64,000 nucleotides of DNA from contig NC_066586.1 in NCBI RefSeq assembly GCF_905475345.1, positions 16,021,400-16,085,399 of the forward strand, written 5' to 3'. Every line of letters starts with the position of its first letter. Within the stretch, counting starts at the first letter, position 1. The position numbers and the translations under genes are program-made. Shown one piece after another: positions 11,721-24,344 of this stretch. This DNA is from Vespula vulgaris. Its lineage: Eukaryota; Arthropoda; Insecta; Hymenoptera; Vespidae. The notes below the pieces were generated by a model. That model did no database searches. It was given only the letters and a program-made list of their open reading frames with translations, and was not told where the DNA came from.

Positions 11721-12633
11721 TGCGAAAGGATATTCGATTTTTTCCTTATAATCCTGTATCGTTGTTTGTTAGAATACGAAGTAGCATCGATTTATCAAAG
11801 ATCTTATTAACAAATTGATACGCGAATCTTTAATTTTGTTCTTTTTTTGTTCTTTTCTAACTCGAATGAAAAGAATTGGGTATTCTATCAGAAAAAAAGA
11901 ATAAAAAAACGAAGAGACACTAATGATATATCGATATATTGACGAGAAAATAAAATCGTGAAATACCTATGTGTAATTTTTATAAAACTATATTAGTTTT
12001 TTTACATCAATAGCTTAGACGTTATTGAAGGTGAAAAGAACGTATCAGGGATCTTCAAGCTCGTCGTTCATTGGTGGTTAGAAGTCGTGTGAAGGTGGAG
12101 AAGGGCAGATAGAAGGGTGGTAAAGGCAAAGAGAGGGAGAAGAAAGAGAGAGAGAGAGATTCATCGCCTATCACCGTAGGGACGAAGCGCTGTGTTCGCC
12201 TCGAATGCGGTAAGGGTGGATGAGCAGCCTCGTGAAATGCCATCATCAAGCATTCATAAGGTATAGCGGTCTATTTATCAAAGGCAACTCGCTGCCTCGC
12301 CTTGGAAACGTATCAAGAAATTGCGGATGGAAAAGATAAGGTTGCGAAAAAAGTTATGCGCTGGGAAATCTCTCTTATGTTCCTTTTTACGTCATCTTTA
12401 TAACGAAAGTAATTTATATACTCTTGGATCGGTATATACCCTGTATCTCAATGATCTTGATCTTTCTTTATCGGATCAAATTTTTTATTGATTGCTTATC
12501 CACTTTTTATTCTTCGACAATGATTAGATATAAAAGAAAGTCATTGACTATGACAATAATATTTCTTTTTAGTTCTTCATACAGGAATAATGATGTAGGT
12601 CGAACTAAACGTTACGAAAAAGCCATAAGGGAA

Positions 12634-13095
12634 GCATCATCATCAATCAAAATCAGTGCTGGATCAAGAACTGAAAATAGAAAGAGAGAAGGAGGGTGTG
12701 AACACACCCTCGAAAAAAAATCTTGTAATTATTGCAATCCAATGAAAGACTCGCGAGAGCATATGCGAGTATTCAACCCTCCGAAGGCCGAGGGGTCGCG
12801 TCAACGAGGCTAGTTTTGTCATTGGAATTTGATGATCCTTTTCTGTCTCATGGGATTCGCTACATAAATATTTGCCAGGTAATCCCTTCGGCGGATCCAC
12901 TCGCTTCCTCCTCCATATATCTCTATTGTTCCTCTACTGATTTGCACACCCTTCTTCTTTTCGACAAGCTTCTCTTCGTTTAAAAAGTCTATCTTGCACC
13001 TGCTCTGAGATTAAGGGATCATATTTGATACTTTTCTTTGCAAAATGAACGTTTAACACATTCGTTTGACTGATTTATAACTGAATTAGTTTTCA
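12634..13095 (+). repeat. RpS18-flank duplication, copy A block 1
   Basis: Direct-orientation, diverged match to 24345-24814. Both start with ATCATCATCA and continue through AATCAGTGCTGGAT, TTTGTCATTGGAATTTGATG, ATAAATATTTGCCAGGTAAT and CTATCTTGCAC. Differences are mostly substitutions and small indels. In the functional copy this block ends about 770 bp upstream of the RpS18 ATG. Confidence 0.88.
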
Positions 13096-14804
13096 ATGAA
13101 TAATATTTAAGATTTTTCAAAATCACTTTTTTTCTTCTATACAATGAAAAGTAACACGATTCATTTCTAGATTATTTGAACAATTTTCTTTGCGTTACCC
13201 TCGTATAATAATCCTTTTGAATTATCCACCAGAGCCGTTGTTCTACGCTCGATTAATTTCTTCGGCAAACCTTTTATCCCCTTTAACCCTTTAGCAACTC
13301 ATTCTCTTATTTACTGACAGCAGGTACGGATTACCCTTCTAGCAAGTGTAACATAGGGACACGCATGTTGGCACCCCGCAAAATAATAAACACGATTGCT
13401 CCATATGTAACGGATATACATGATGTTACGATGACAATCGCGATGATCCCTACTGCGAGAAGTTAAATCACTCGATTTAACGTCCTTTTCGGGGAGAGTT
13501 TCTAAAAGGGGATGATAGGACAATCGGCCTGAGAAACATATAAAACGTGTTCAATAATTTATTTGTTCAGTTAATTACCTTTATTAATTATCTATTTCTC
13601 GATTATAAAAATAGACATATATTTTTATTTTATTTCATTTTATTAATTAAAAATATCGGATGTTTCTATATACATGACGTGTTTTTTTACGAGACGTTAA
13701 CATATGCTGGACAATACTTGTAAATTCTATAGATAATCCCATTTAAGGCATCAATCATCAATAATCTAGTGATCAGTAGAACTGATGGCAAGTATGGCAT
13801 TACTATAGGATGATAAATCATGTGTTTGGACATATCATTAAAAAAGATAAATTCTCCGATGACTAGTGCTTTTCTCTAAATGAAAAAAAAAAAGGAAAAA
13901 ATATATTCTCTGGATATATTTAAAAAATCTATGCGAATGAAAATGAAAGAAATCTTTATGATACTATATACCTATTTAAAAAATAATTTCTACGATACGT
14001 AAAAATGTAATTCTTTCGTCTTGGAGAAAAAGCATAGAGAGAAGTAGGCAAGTTATTCCTTCGGATTCAACATGTTCACGGATTCTTTCTTATTCCGTCC
14101 TAATTCGAGAGAACGACTGCCGTAAAACGAATCAGAGGGGGATCATGCCTCGAAATTTCTTCGCCGGATTACCCTCCGGACGATCGTTTCTCCTTCCTCC
14201 TACTGTAGCCGGGATGAAGAAGGGATGAAAATTTGGGATAACCAACCGGCAGGAAATCGTATTCCACCATCCTACGAACGCGATTGCTTTCGAGTTATCA
14301 AATTCTTATCGAATTGTACGTGCGATAAATTTGATAATATTAGAGCAATCTAAAAAAAAAGAAGCAGAGGAAAAAGAACTTTGAGATTAGAATTATACAT
14401 AAACTCTAGTTAATCGTTAATCATTTTTTACTTCAATATCTTTTTTTATATTATTATACTATTGCTATCGATTGATAGAAAATGCATTATAAAAAAAAAA
14501 AAACAATTATTTTTTTAAATACGGAAAATAATGAAGAAAATATTTTAAGTTATTTTTGCGGATTTAGGTGGCCGTGCTCGCTCTCAGCTTGTGTGTATAT
14601 GAAAGTTTTTATTAGGAGAAAATAACGTTCCAACCAGAAATCCGACAGAGTCCGGATTTCTCTCTATAGTAGTAGATACGAATGTATCTTATATTTTTCC
14701 CGTCATTTGTACTGTTAGTAAGAGAAACAACAAGAACGATAGAGCTAGGGTTTAGCAGAATCTACACTGCTATCACTACTGACTGCTACCTTCCATAGTT
14801 TTTA
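13096..14804. other. 1.7-kb segment present only in copy A
   Basis: Copy B continues directly from the block-1 end to block 2, whereas copy A has about 1.7 kb between them. AGTTTT flanks the segment on both sides (13088-13093 and 14797-14802). This fits either an insertion with a 6-bp target duplication or a deletion in copy B between direct repeats. I see no transposase-like coding or clear terminal repeats. The segment holds ordinary unique-looking sequence, with a GC-richer stretch near 14.05-14.29 kb. Confidence 0.55.
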
Positions 14805-15325
14805 AGGGCGTCGTTCAAAGGTTTACGACTGCGCGAGAAGATAAGCTCGACCTGGGTACATATATTCTCATCCTCGTTATCCTTCACGTCGACCAGCCTC
14901 AAACTCATGCGATATGTCTAAGACAACATTTTCGATTTCGTTTATGATTAAACTCTCTAACATACGTATGATAGAATGATAGTTACGATATAAATAATTT
15001 ATCAAAATCATATGAATTTAGTTTTTTTATATATCTGTATATAAAAAAAAATTTCTTAATTTGAAAGTTCACGTGATATTATTATTCAATAATAAAGTAA
15101 TGCAAAGTTTTGTAAATTTGATGATATAATTTTTTATTTTCGCTAATTTATGTATAGTTTCCTTCAATACCGATAAGTATCGTAACTATAATATTTGTTG
15201 ATTTTCATTTATATCGTTAGAGGGCAAACGTGTATGGTGGAACTCATTTGATAAGAATATCATTATGCAACGATCATACAGATGGAGCTCGGAATTAAAG
15301 CAATGTATGCGATATAATATACTGT
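14805..15325 (+). repeat. RpS18-flank duplication, copy A block 2
   Basis: Matches 24815-25317, the region just upstream of RpS18. Shared words include GTCGTTCAAAG, TTTACGACTG, TTTCTTAATTTGAAA, TTTCCTTCAATACCGA, TAGAGGGC, ATTATGCAACG and TACAGATGG. It ends at TTGATTAAAC, where the match to the RpS18 upstream region stops. Confidence 0.85.
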
Positions 15326-15572
15326 TGATTAAACGCCGATCGTATAAGATAATTATATTAATTTGTATGATTAGTAGATTGCGCAGAATTAATTGTGCAT
15401 ATTCATATTGTTTAGATCAGTATTTATTTTTAAATACAAATATATAGACCATGCTTGATATGTTTAAAACTACAGAATTATCTGTCTTCTTATATTTGTA
15501 AGTCAAACATTAATCCTTTTGTTTCAATATATTATAAAAAAATCATTTTTCTTATAGCTTACTAGATAGACA
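15321..15572 (+). pseudogene. RpS18 intron-3 remnant (copy A block 3)
   Basis: From the TAAAC junction the sequence matches RpS18 intron 3 (26363-26592) and the first bases of exon 4. Shared words include GTATAAGAT, ATATTGTTTAGAT, AAATACAAATATATA, CTTCTTATATTTGTAA and the acceptor ATAG|CTTACTAG. The next codon in the exon-4 frame is a stop, and homology then ends. Exons 1-3 are absent, so no ribosomal protein can be made. This is a dead partial duplicate rather than a retrocopy, because introns and flanks are what survive. Confidence 0.8.
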
Positions 15573-18500
15573 AGATGGTCTTCAAAATATAATCACAATT
15601 TTTCTCTATTTATGAACCTGACATTATACCATACATATTTAATAAAATTAAAAGGATCGCATAGTTATACCTACATTTTCAAATACTGCTATTAAATGTT
15701 CAGGTACATCATAAAAAACTCTTTATCTTGCTGAAGACTACTTTTGAAAGTTGACAAAAGGTAAAATGTACATAAATGAATGATATTAAGAGCTTTATCT
15801 GTTTAGTTAAATGTACGTAACAATATAGAAGTCATTTATGTCTTTACCTGTCATTTTCGGTGTTAAAAAGTATGCGGATGTTGTTTGATATATATAGAAG
15901 GTTTTTGTAGAGAACTCGAAAATCATTGGTTCATTATTTGAAGTGACATGTTAGGTGTCACCTCAATTGAACTTATGATTGGTCGGACGTCTTTCGTTGG
16001 CTTCTTATACGCTGAAAATTTTAGATTTGATCATGGAGTTCTTGAAGATCCCGCCCTCTCAATGATTTTTCCCTTCTCTTCCTTTTCTCAAGCTCTTCAT
16101 CTCGTATTTCTTTCTTTCTTTAGTTTCACTAATAGCCATTATAAACGAAACACAAATACTAGTTTAGCACACGCACCCTATTGTTAACGATGATCTTTTA
16201 TTGTACAATGCAACGGTATTATTGACCGATCATATCTATTTATGGTATTCATTTTCTTGAAGATTGAACACCTCGACTGCATTTACTAGTCATTTTGTTT
16301 CGTTTTCTATTTCTAATGGTCCGTCGATGCCGCGATTTACGGCCTTGTCACCTAAGAGACGAACAGGATGTTAATCACAACATTTTGACATAAAGCGTAT
16401 TCGATTTCCATTCCTTTTCACTTCCTAACGATATAACGCCTTTAATTTGAAATTCGTTTCTCGAACTTCATCGGATGTAAATATATATAAAAGAAAACGG
16501 ATGACAGATAGAATTTTATCTTGGCGAGAAGACTGAGATAAAGAAGAAAATAATAATGTTTAGAATAATGTTTAGAAACATTATTGCAAATGTTTGCAAT
16601 ATAATGGATATAATGAATACTTTTAACACACAAAAATATTTTCCTCACATAAAATCGTTCTCGTAAATCAATAAACCTTATACATCGAGAGCTTGTAAAA
16701 TGGAATCGCTTCTAACGTTTAAGAATTTTTTAACCCGTGGGCCAACAATGAACAGTAAAAGTAATTCAACGTGTATACAGTTAAAATTAGCCGTAAAAAT
16801 TGACCTTGGTTACATACAATAGAAATATGCCGTATGGATGGATATGGGAACGTTAAGGCAGAAATCATCAATATGACCGCCTCTATTTACCACTTCTACA
16901 AATAAGAGGCTAAGAAAGCATTTTACACCTATACATTACAACGTGAATGCGGTTCAAGAAAAGCAGTGTACGGAAAGTTTGTTTTGTCCCACATCCGCTT
17001 GAGGACTCTTCAGTATAGCTTATAAATGGCCAGGCTCTAGACGTCATGATTCATTTCATATTTGGCCTTTATAATTCACGTCTGGTGTTCTAGTGCTTAT
17101 GAATAAACCTAGTGGCTAGCAGCGATTCATTTCATTTTTCAAATCTCTTAAACAATTCTTCATAGATTCATAGAAAGTTTGAAAAGAGAAGAAGACAAAT
17201 AATTGAACGTTCAGTAGCCGGTTAGAAAATTCATTTTAAAAGACGAAATGTCCTTGGTTCATGAAAAGGAAGATACAAGTAATGTCTACTAATGTTCTCG
17301 TCAAAAAGAAAGTTTTTCTACCATGCATCATGAGAAGAAAAACAACCGCAACGAAACGTGTTGAAAAGAATTTCCGTCGGTTAGCTTCCCATTTTAACTC
17401 CAAAACGTTCAACGCTAAAGGAGCTACATATTTCTTCGATTTGCCGGTCGTAAACCAAAGCATCCGGTAGAATTTGAGGTAACCATTTGATATTTTCATT
17501 TTCTTTTTTCTATGATACATTTAGTTAGTTGAAGTATTTTACAATGTAAGTAATATCTTCTTCTTTTTCTTTTTTTTTTTTCTTGTAGAAATATCAATGA
17601 ATTTCGTTTCTTGACGTTTCTTAAGATTTCTTCATAATTTGACAACTTTCTCTTTCGAGGATTGTATTAGTCTTTAAGAAAATTTGATTGACAATAATGC
17701 AGCGTAAAGGTCGAGGACCAAACATTGAAACTTGACAGGAGAAAATTTTTCACACGATTCAGACCGGAGAAAGTCGGTTTATCTTTAAATGCACAATATT
17801 TGTTGGTAAACAGGGCTCCGACGATTATAGAAAGAACCTTGAGGTTCTCGCCGTACTAGATTATGCTTGGGATACCCGCGCATTAGACGCGGTTCTGAAT
17901 ACTTTTAGCTACCTCGTGCTACCGGCTTAAATCTAACAAGTCATTTGTGGACCATTATAACTGTTAGTATACTATCAGTATATATGTTTGCTCATCAACG
18001 AGTATCAGTTCCTTTTTTTTTTTTGCTATTTTCCGATCTCTCCGATAATTATATGAAGATCGTTGTTCAATTTGTTTTTTTCCCATAGAGAGCATAAATT
18101 TACTTTGTAAAAATTATCTATAATTTTAATTCATACGGTCAAATCAAATATTTTTATCAAAAACATATATAAGACGGAAGATTACGTAAATTATTTTCTC
18201 CCTTTATAATGTCCATGTGAATTGATTTATTCGATAATTTTTAGAAATACGTAGGTCAAAAAGCAAACGAAAGCAAAGTTAAGTAGTAACGAAATCGCGC
18301 TAACTTTATCTTTTGATAAAAATTACGAAGGGAAGGAGAAAATTTTAGTTTCCATAGCAAAACTGTAACAATCAAATGACAACAGCGTGGTCTTATTGTC
18401 AGATAGGTCCATTCAAACCAATTGCATTGGGTGGCAGCCAATACGGTAACTTTCGTTAAATACATCATCGCTTTCTCTTCAGATCCTCTTCTATCTTCGT

Positions 18501-20520
18501 ATTATTTAAGATATTTTCTTTCTCTTCTTCTTTAAGTGACTCAATAAATTTATTTTATCTCAATTATTACTTTCCTCTCTGCGCTAATGCAATGAATGCA
18601 ATGATAGACGTTTAGGATAGCTAAACATCAAGACGATGGAAAAATCAATATTTTCTCCATTCAAATTTGCCTGATTTTCTAAAAAAAGAAAAGATATCAG
18701 AGAGTAAGAATAGGAACGTTTAACGGAGAAAGTCTTTTTTAAAAATGAATCCTTTATCAATGGAATATATAACATAATATATAGAACTAGCGAAGCTCAG
18801 ATGAGATAGTACTTTTTTCTTATTTGTGGCGAAGCACGATAATAACGCGGATGATCGGATTCCTCGTCATTGAGCAAATATGTTGGACGGAACCATGGCG
18901 GCCGTACAGTGCTCATATTGGTTTTCTGCCAACTATTGATAATAGGAAAGATAAGATAATCCTGGATATTGGGACTATACTTTATCGTTCTCTATGTGAT
19001 TACTAGTAGTTAAAGTCGTCTTTTGCAAAGTGTCAATCTTTATTTCCCTTCGAATCAAATTCCTCTTCAAATCGGATTTGACATTATAATTGAGAATTTT
19101 CTAATAATGACACTATTCTTTTCTTTGAAAATGATGAAAGAGCGAAGCAACGAGCTAACTGTCCATGTGCTGCCACAAGCCATTACACGAAATAAATGCG
19201 AGTTAATTAAAGGGTAGAAGTAATTACTTACGAATAAATCGTAGCCGTTAATCCGTTATAGTGCATTCAAGTCTGCACTTCTCTCTTCGTATCGTATCAC
19301 GTATCCAACACCAAACTACCTTTTTTCGCCTCGTCTCACCGTCCATCGGCACGTATACGAGAATGAGGATTTGCGAAAACGACGTCGATCCCGTGCTACG
19401 TTCACATAATTGGCTTTGAACGTTGCCACCTGCGACCTTGACGATCCTTGCTCCATCCCTTCTTCCTTTTATCCTTTCTTAACTTTATCTTCACTCACTT
19501 TTCTCCTCTAATATCTATTCACTCAATATAATACATTAAATGATGGTAATTTTTTCTATTCTTAACAAAAAAAGAAATTTTTAATGATAATTATTTTTCA
19601 TATATTTAATAAATAAATTCAGGAAAGATAAAGAAATATAATTTTTATAATTCACTCTCAAATTAATTATTTCAGATTATACAAATTTTATGGAATTACG
19701 GGGTTCACTTTACACGATTATAAAATATGTTACAATATTTATATCGAATATTCTATCATAAAGTATATATGTCTCGAGACTTATAATAATTGCCGAATAG
19801 AGTATTAGAATTGTATTGATAGTCAGATAAGTAGTAATTAAGAGTCATCTGACAAATTTTCTTCGAAAAGAAATTGAGAAGAGTTTTTATTCTCCAAACA
19901 TTGTCTTAAGTTTATTGTCGACACAACAAATATTTCAGGGTACGATAACTGTGATAACATTCGAAGTTGACGTCCTACTAATGTTTTTTGTTCTCTTTTG
20001 GAGCCATCTTTTCTAACAAACTAACTCTATCCTCTTTTTCGTATTTCAAAAGGTCGCATTCCTTTTTTTAAATTCTACGTGCAAATATTGTGTCAAGGAC
20101 ATAGAACACATTGTCGAGCAACAATTTCAGCGATTCGACACGTAGGACCGTGTCCACGTTTGACAAAGTCCTTGACCTTAGTTTCGACAAACATTTTTTA
20201 TTATAAATTTCATTTCATAAGTTTGCTAACATTTTAGAAAAGATTCGTCAAAATGCTTATCTTTTTTGTTTAGCCATTCGATAAAATCAATCCAAATTAA
20301 TTCTTATCTAATGCATTATCCAATCTTTTTTAATAGTTCGTAAAATCGACCATGAAAAACATTTGTCCTTGAAAAAAGTTAATACACCTAAAAGAAAACT
20401 TTTGTTGACAGTGAAACTGTGTCGTCAATTGTATTTCGTTAAACACATAAATCTTTCCTGTTAATTTACCCTGTATAGGGGACTTTGTCAATATTGTCAA
20501 ATATTCAGTAGGCTTCCCGC

Positions 20521-20540
20521 AGTGTGGCACGCGCCACACT
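20521..20540. promoter_or_regulatory. Palindrome containing a Hairy/E(spl)-type site
   Basis: The 20-bp sequence has 8-bp perfect inverted arms (AGTGTGGC / GCCACACT) around ACGC. Its centre GGCACGCGCC is the class C site bound by Hairy-family bHLH-Orange repressors. It lies about 17.4 kb upstream of the eve start site, and Hairy is a known pair-rule regulator in flies. Confidence 0.45.
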
Positions 20541-23073
20541 TTAGTTTCTTTTTCTCTTTAATATCTATCCATTTTCCTCTACTTTCTTTCATTCTTTATT
20601 TTACAACATTGATTGTGCGAATGGCCTACTGTCAGCCTTGACCGAAATGTTTTATTATGGCATAGATACATCTAGTGCGGAGCAATCCTCTCTTTCTCAC
20701 GTCCTTTTTACTTTTACTTCTTTTCCTGAGCTTCTGAATTGTTATTAGAAAAATCCTTCTATCAGTATACTCATAGAATTTATTGTTATCGTTAATCTTC
20801 ATTATCTACATGAAATAATATAAGTTTACTACTCTTAATGCAATAAAATTTTCATTTTTTTCCATAATTCGTATACACTAGTTATTTAATAAAATATTTA
20901 TCAAGTTATTATATTATATATTAAAAAAATAATACATTTCTTTTTAAAAGATTCATTTAGAATGGAATATTTCAATTGATCTTTTTTCTTTTTTTCATCT
21001 GCCAAAGATCGAAGATGTAATTAATTTTCTATATTGAAGAAGAACTTATAGCAAAGAATGACATTCACGTATTTCAATCTTCCAATGAATTCATAGGTCG
21101 AGTTATAAAAAAAGTGTCTATGTCGATGATATATACATAGATGGGAGATACGTATCGTTGATAATGAAATAGTAGTACTAGCGTTGAATAAAACTTCAGT
21201 GACTTTAGTTTGATTAAAACATCGAAGAGATCGTCGGATGAATTTATGAACGTAAGAATAGATTTCATGTACATAACCGGTGACTGCAAAATACACACTA
21301 CTTTTGTAGATGAACCGAAGTTTTAACTTGAAAATATCTAAGTAAAACATTCGATTTTAAAACTGTTTCTTTAGGTCAGCGGTATCTTCCGCTCTGAATT
21401 AACTTTCTACGACGAAAATTCATAAGTAGAAATTATTATACAATATTTACTTACGTACAGAAATTTATTTATCTCCATACAAAATACCATTTTTTCATGT
21501 TCTTTAATAACGAGTAAGAAAAAAGTTCGACAAAAAATTGTAAAAAAATATTAACCAAAGGAAAAAAGTAAGTTTTTTACATCAAAGAAACAAGATTTTC
21601 CTCGCTACAGGAATAATCGTTTCTGATATTGTTTACAGAAAACATGACTTTTTTAAGCGCAAAAAAGGGTTGTCCGTCATGGACGAACGTTTTCTGAAAG
21701 AGAGATTATAAAAATCCAAAAATACTTAGAGAAAAAAGAAGACATTCATTTTTTATCCTTTTTCTTTTCTTCTTTTCTATTTTTTTCTTTTTTCTTCTCT
21801 CGTTTGTGACTCCAGGCCCACAGCGGTATATACTTTTTTCTAGACTAAAGAACAGTTTCTCTTTCGTCGCCTTGTATAATTGGTACAAAAACCAAAGCAA
21901 AAAGAGGGCTGTTTTTTTACAAGAAATATACGAAAAAAATAATCCTAGGAGCAAAATGGAGGCAACAAAAAAATATTTCTCTAGAAAGGATTAACTCCTT
22001 CCAACGACGAAGGCTCGATGCGTTAATTCTTTTTTTCCTTTTTCAAGTAACTCGGAAAATCTGCTTCCCTTCTTACCGCCCTTTACTTCTTCCTTTCATC
22101 GACATTCATCCCTACGAATCTTCACCATTTTCGTTTTTACGAAGATGGTTTTGTGAGAAGGATGCTATGTCTCTTTTATATTCTTACAACTATTAACAAA
22201 TAGATTTCGACAGCCTTAAATTTTACAATAGGTTCGCTTTTATTTAAATATTTTGTCCTTTTCTATCCTCTATTTCATAATAATTTTGCTATATGTTTCA
22301 GAATCCTTCGTTTTGGTTAATCTTCCGATCAGATCGTGCTCTAATCCGTTCAATAAAATGCTACTCTATTAGAAAAAAGATACAAGTATTATAAAAACAA
22401 AGAAAATAAATGAGCTTAGGCATTTTTAGTTAATTTCTAATCTTCGAGAATCTATTAAATCTAGTAATAAATAAATGTATAAAATAAACTCATAGACAAA
22501 ACTAAGCATAAATTAATTCGATCTTACCTTTAATATATAGATTTGTCGTTCATGAGTCATAATAGTTAACAAAACAAATAATAACACATTAGAGTAGTGT
22601 TACAAACAATTCGCACGCACCTACAAATCGATAATTCCCCTTTCTCACTTCTTGTTTACCAAATCATATTTATGTTATCTTGTCACGTATTATATTTATA
22701 TCGTCTTCCCACATCATTACAACTTCTTTCATCTGATCCCCACTTTGGCCGAAGAGTTATTAAGATGTATTAAGATATAGATATAAATAAGTACACACTG
22801 CTATTCCGAAAAACGAAAAGGAAAAACTTAAAAGTGAAAATAGGCCGATTCATATAAGAAATCAATAAAAATTGATCAATATTTTCTAATAGCTTCGGTT
22901 CGTGATATAAAAGTCTGTTGATTCTTTTCCTATATCAGTTGTATTGCGCATACTCGAACATTTATCTGTACTCGAGTTCTCGGCGAGAGTAGCAGTCTAC
23001 ACATTCTTGATGCTTGGAACAGTTCTCAAATTCTTAAGAAGAGTACCTTTAAGTGTTGTTATTTGCATATTCG

Positions 23074-23235
23074 CGTTATTCGTTGGTTCTATATAGTGAG
23101 ACTTGTACGATCTTTTCAAATATTAAGAAATATAAGAATATACATAAGATATCTTCGTATCATTGGTGATTCTACGTAGTGAGATTTATACGATCTTTTC
23201 ATACGTGAAGGTATATAAACATATATATAAGAAAT
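23074..23235 (+). repeat. Degenerate tandem direct repeat, two units of about 80 bp
   Basis: The two units (about 23074-23151 and 23153-23235) share TTGGT, a TAGTGAGA word, TACGATCTTTTCA and a TATATAA/AAGAAAT ending, with scattered substitutions. No coding potential. Confidence 0.7.
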
Positions 23236-24344
23236 AATATTTAATATTTACCTGTAAGGAGGAGATTGTAAAGGTATTTTGTTAGAAAAAAAACAACAAC
23301 AAACGGTGTGCGTGACTCCTGTAAATAAAGTACATCTATTCCAAATAAAATTCCAATAAAATGAAATTAAATTGGCCGATTACAATCGATGTTGAATAGT
23401 AATTGAGTGAATTCAAATCAATTTGTTTTTTTCAGCCAATGTATAATTTAATTTAACTGAGCGAAAATTATGAAACTAAATTAAATTAATTAAAGAAGTT
23501 TTACTTTTATAGTGTGATATTGTGTGATATCTTTTTAAATAACTTTTCATGTTAATTAATTAATGATAATTATGTAATACTAATTAATAATTATATATTA
23601 TTTTTATATATTATTTGTGCTGTTTAATAGATATATACGTAGATAAAGGTGTTTGATGTGATGTTAAAAGATAATGCGATTACGGTCTATGGAGGAAGAA
23701 TGGTATTGTTATAGGACAAATTAAGTAAAGAAAATATTAAATAAAAAAAGATGACAATAAATGATATGTACCAACTATGTTCAATAGGTATTTATTTTTA
23801 AAGTAAATAATACCTCAAGATTATTGAAGACGTTCTTCTCACAAATAACTCTCTCATAAATACTACTTTCCGTGATTGTACGACAGTAGAATAAATATAA
23901 TAATAATAAATTGAATACAATAAATAAAATAATAATAAATCAAAAAAAATTCAGGAAAAGATACAATAATAAAGTATCAAATAATAATAGTGACAAAGTA
24001 TCAAAATAAAAATTTCGAACGTATATTAATTATATGATAAATGGTAATAAAAACATAAAAACATAAAAAGAAATGTAAAACATAATTCAATAAAGTCATA
24101 CAATGAAAAAAGAAGAAAGAATAATAATTTATAATTATGACCTTTATCCGTCTTATCATTTAATGACCTATTTTTTGGGCTAATTACCATGACTAAGTGT
24201 TGTCGATAATCTTCTTGGACCATCTATAACATTCCTTTTAAGTTCAACTTATATCTATCTTTGGAAAGTCTTTTTTCTCATAATTATTGTCTTTCCGTAA
24301 TTATGTGACAGTACAATAAATATAATAACAATAAATTGAAAGAA

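Larger units (their letters stand above)
3400..12600. other. Gene-poor upstream flank of eve, proximal part
   Basis: No ORF here has recognisable protein similarity or a convincing exon structure, except a weak candidate exon at 6120-6359. The sequence alternates between AT-rich stretches and GC-richer islands, most visibly at about 5.06-5.42, 7.35-7.62, 8.1-8.45, 8.69-9.12, 10.14-10.40 and 11.40-11.72 kb. The first island holds two GATTAA sites (5181-5186 and 5194-5199), the core bound by Otd/Bicoid-class homeodomains. GA-rich tracts occur near 4555-4630, 8940-8990, 11465-11530 and 12100-12160. I interpret these islands as candidate enhancers or promoter-like elements of eve; this is inference from location and composition. 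Confidence 0.5.
15580..24340. other. Gene-poor upstream flank of eve, distal part
   Basis: No convincing coding exon on either strand. GC-richer or motif-bearing stretches occur near 15.95-16.07 (a TGATTGGTCG word and the palindrome AGGTGTCACCT), 16.73-17.11, 17.70-17.94, 18.82-18.93, 19.25-19.46 and 19.93-20.18 kb. Exact matches to the nuclear-receptor FTZ-F1 consensus YCAAGGYCR lie on the minus strand at 16809-16801 and 19441-19433. A Hairy-type palindrome is at 20521-20540. Simple AT-rich sequence dominates from 22.2 to 24.3 kb. Its regulatory reading is inference. Confidence 0.45.

Noticed and set aside
11274..11810. Overlapping ORFs on both strands (Ser/Pro/Leu-rich and Arg/Glu/Lys-rich)
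   Set aside because: These are mirror products of a GA/TC-rich tract, not proteins.
12732..12983. Similar ORFs at 12732-12983 and 24519-24764
   Set aside because: Their resemblance comes from the RpS18-flank duplication. The frames are not conserved end to end and lie in non-coding promoter sequence.
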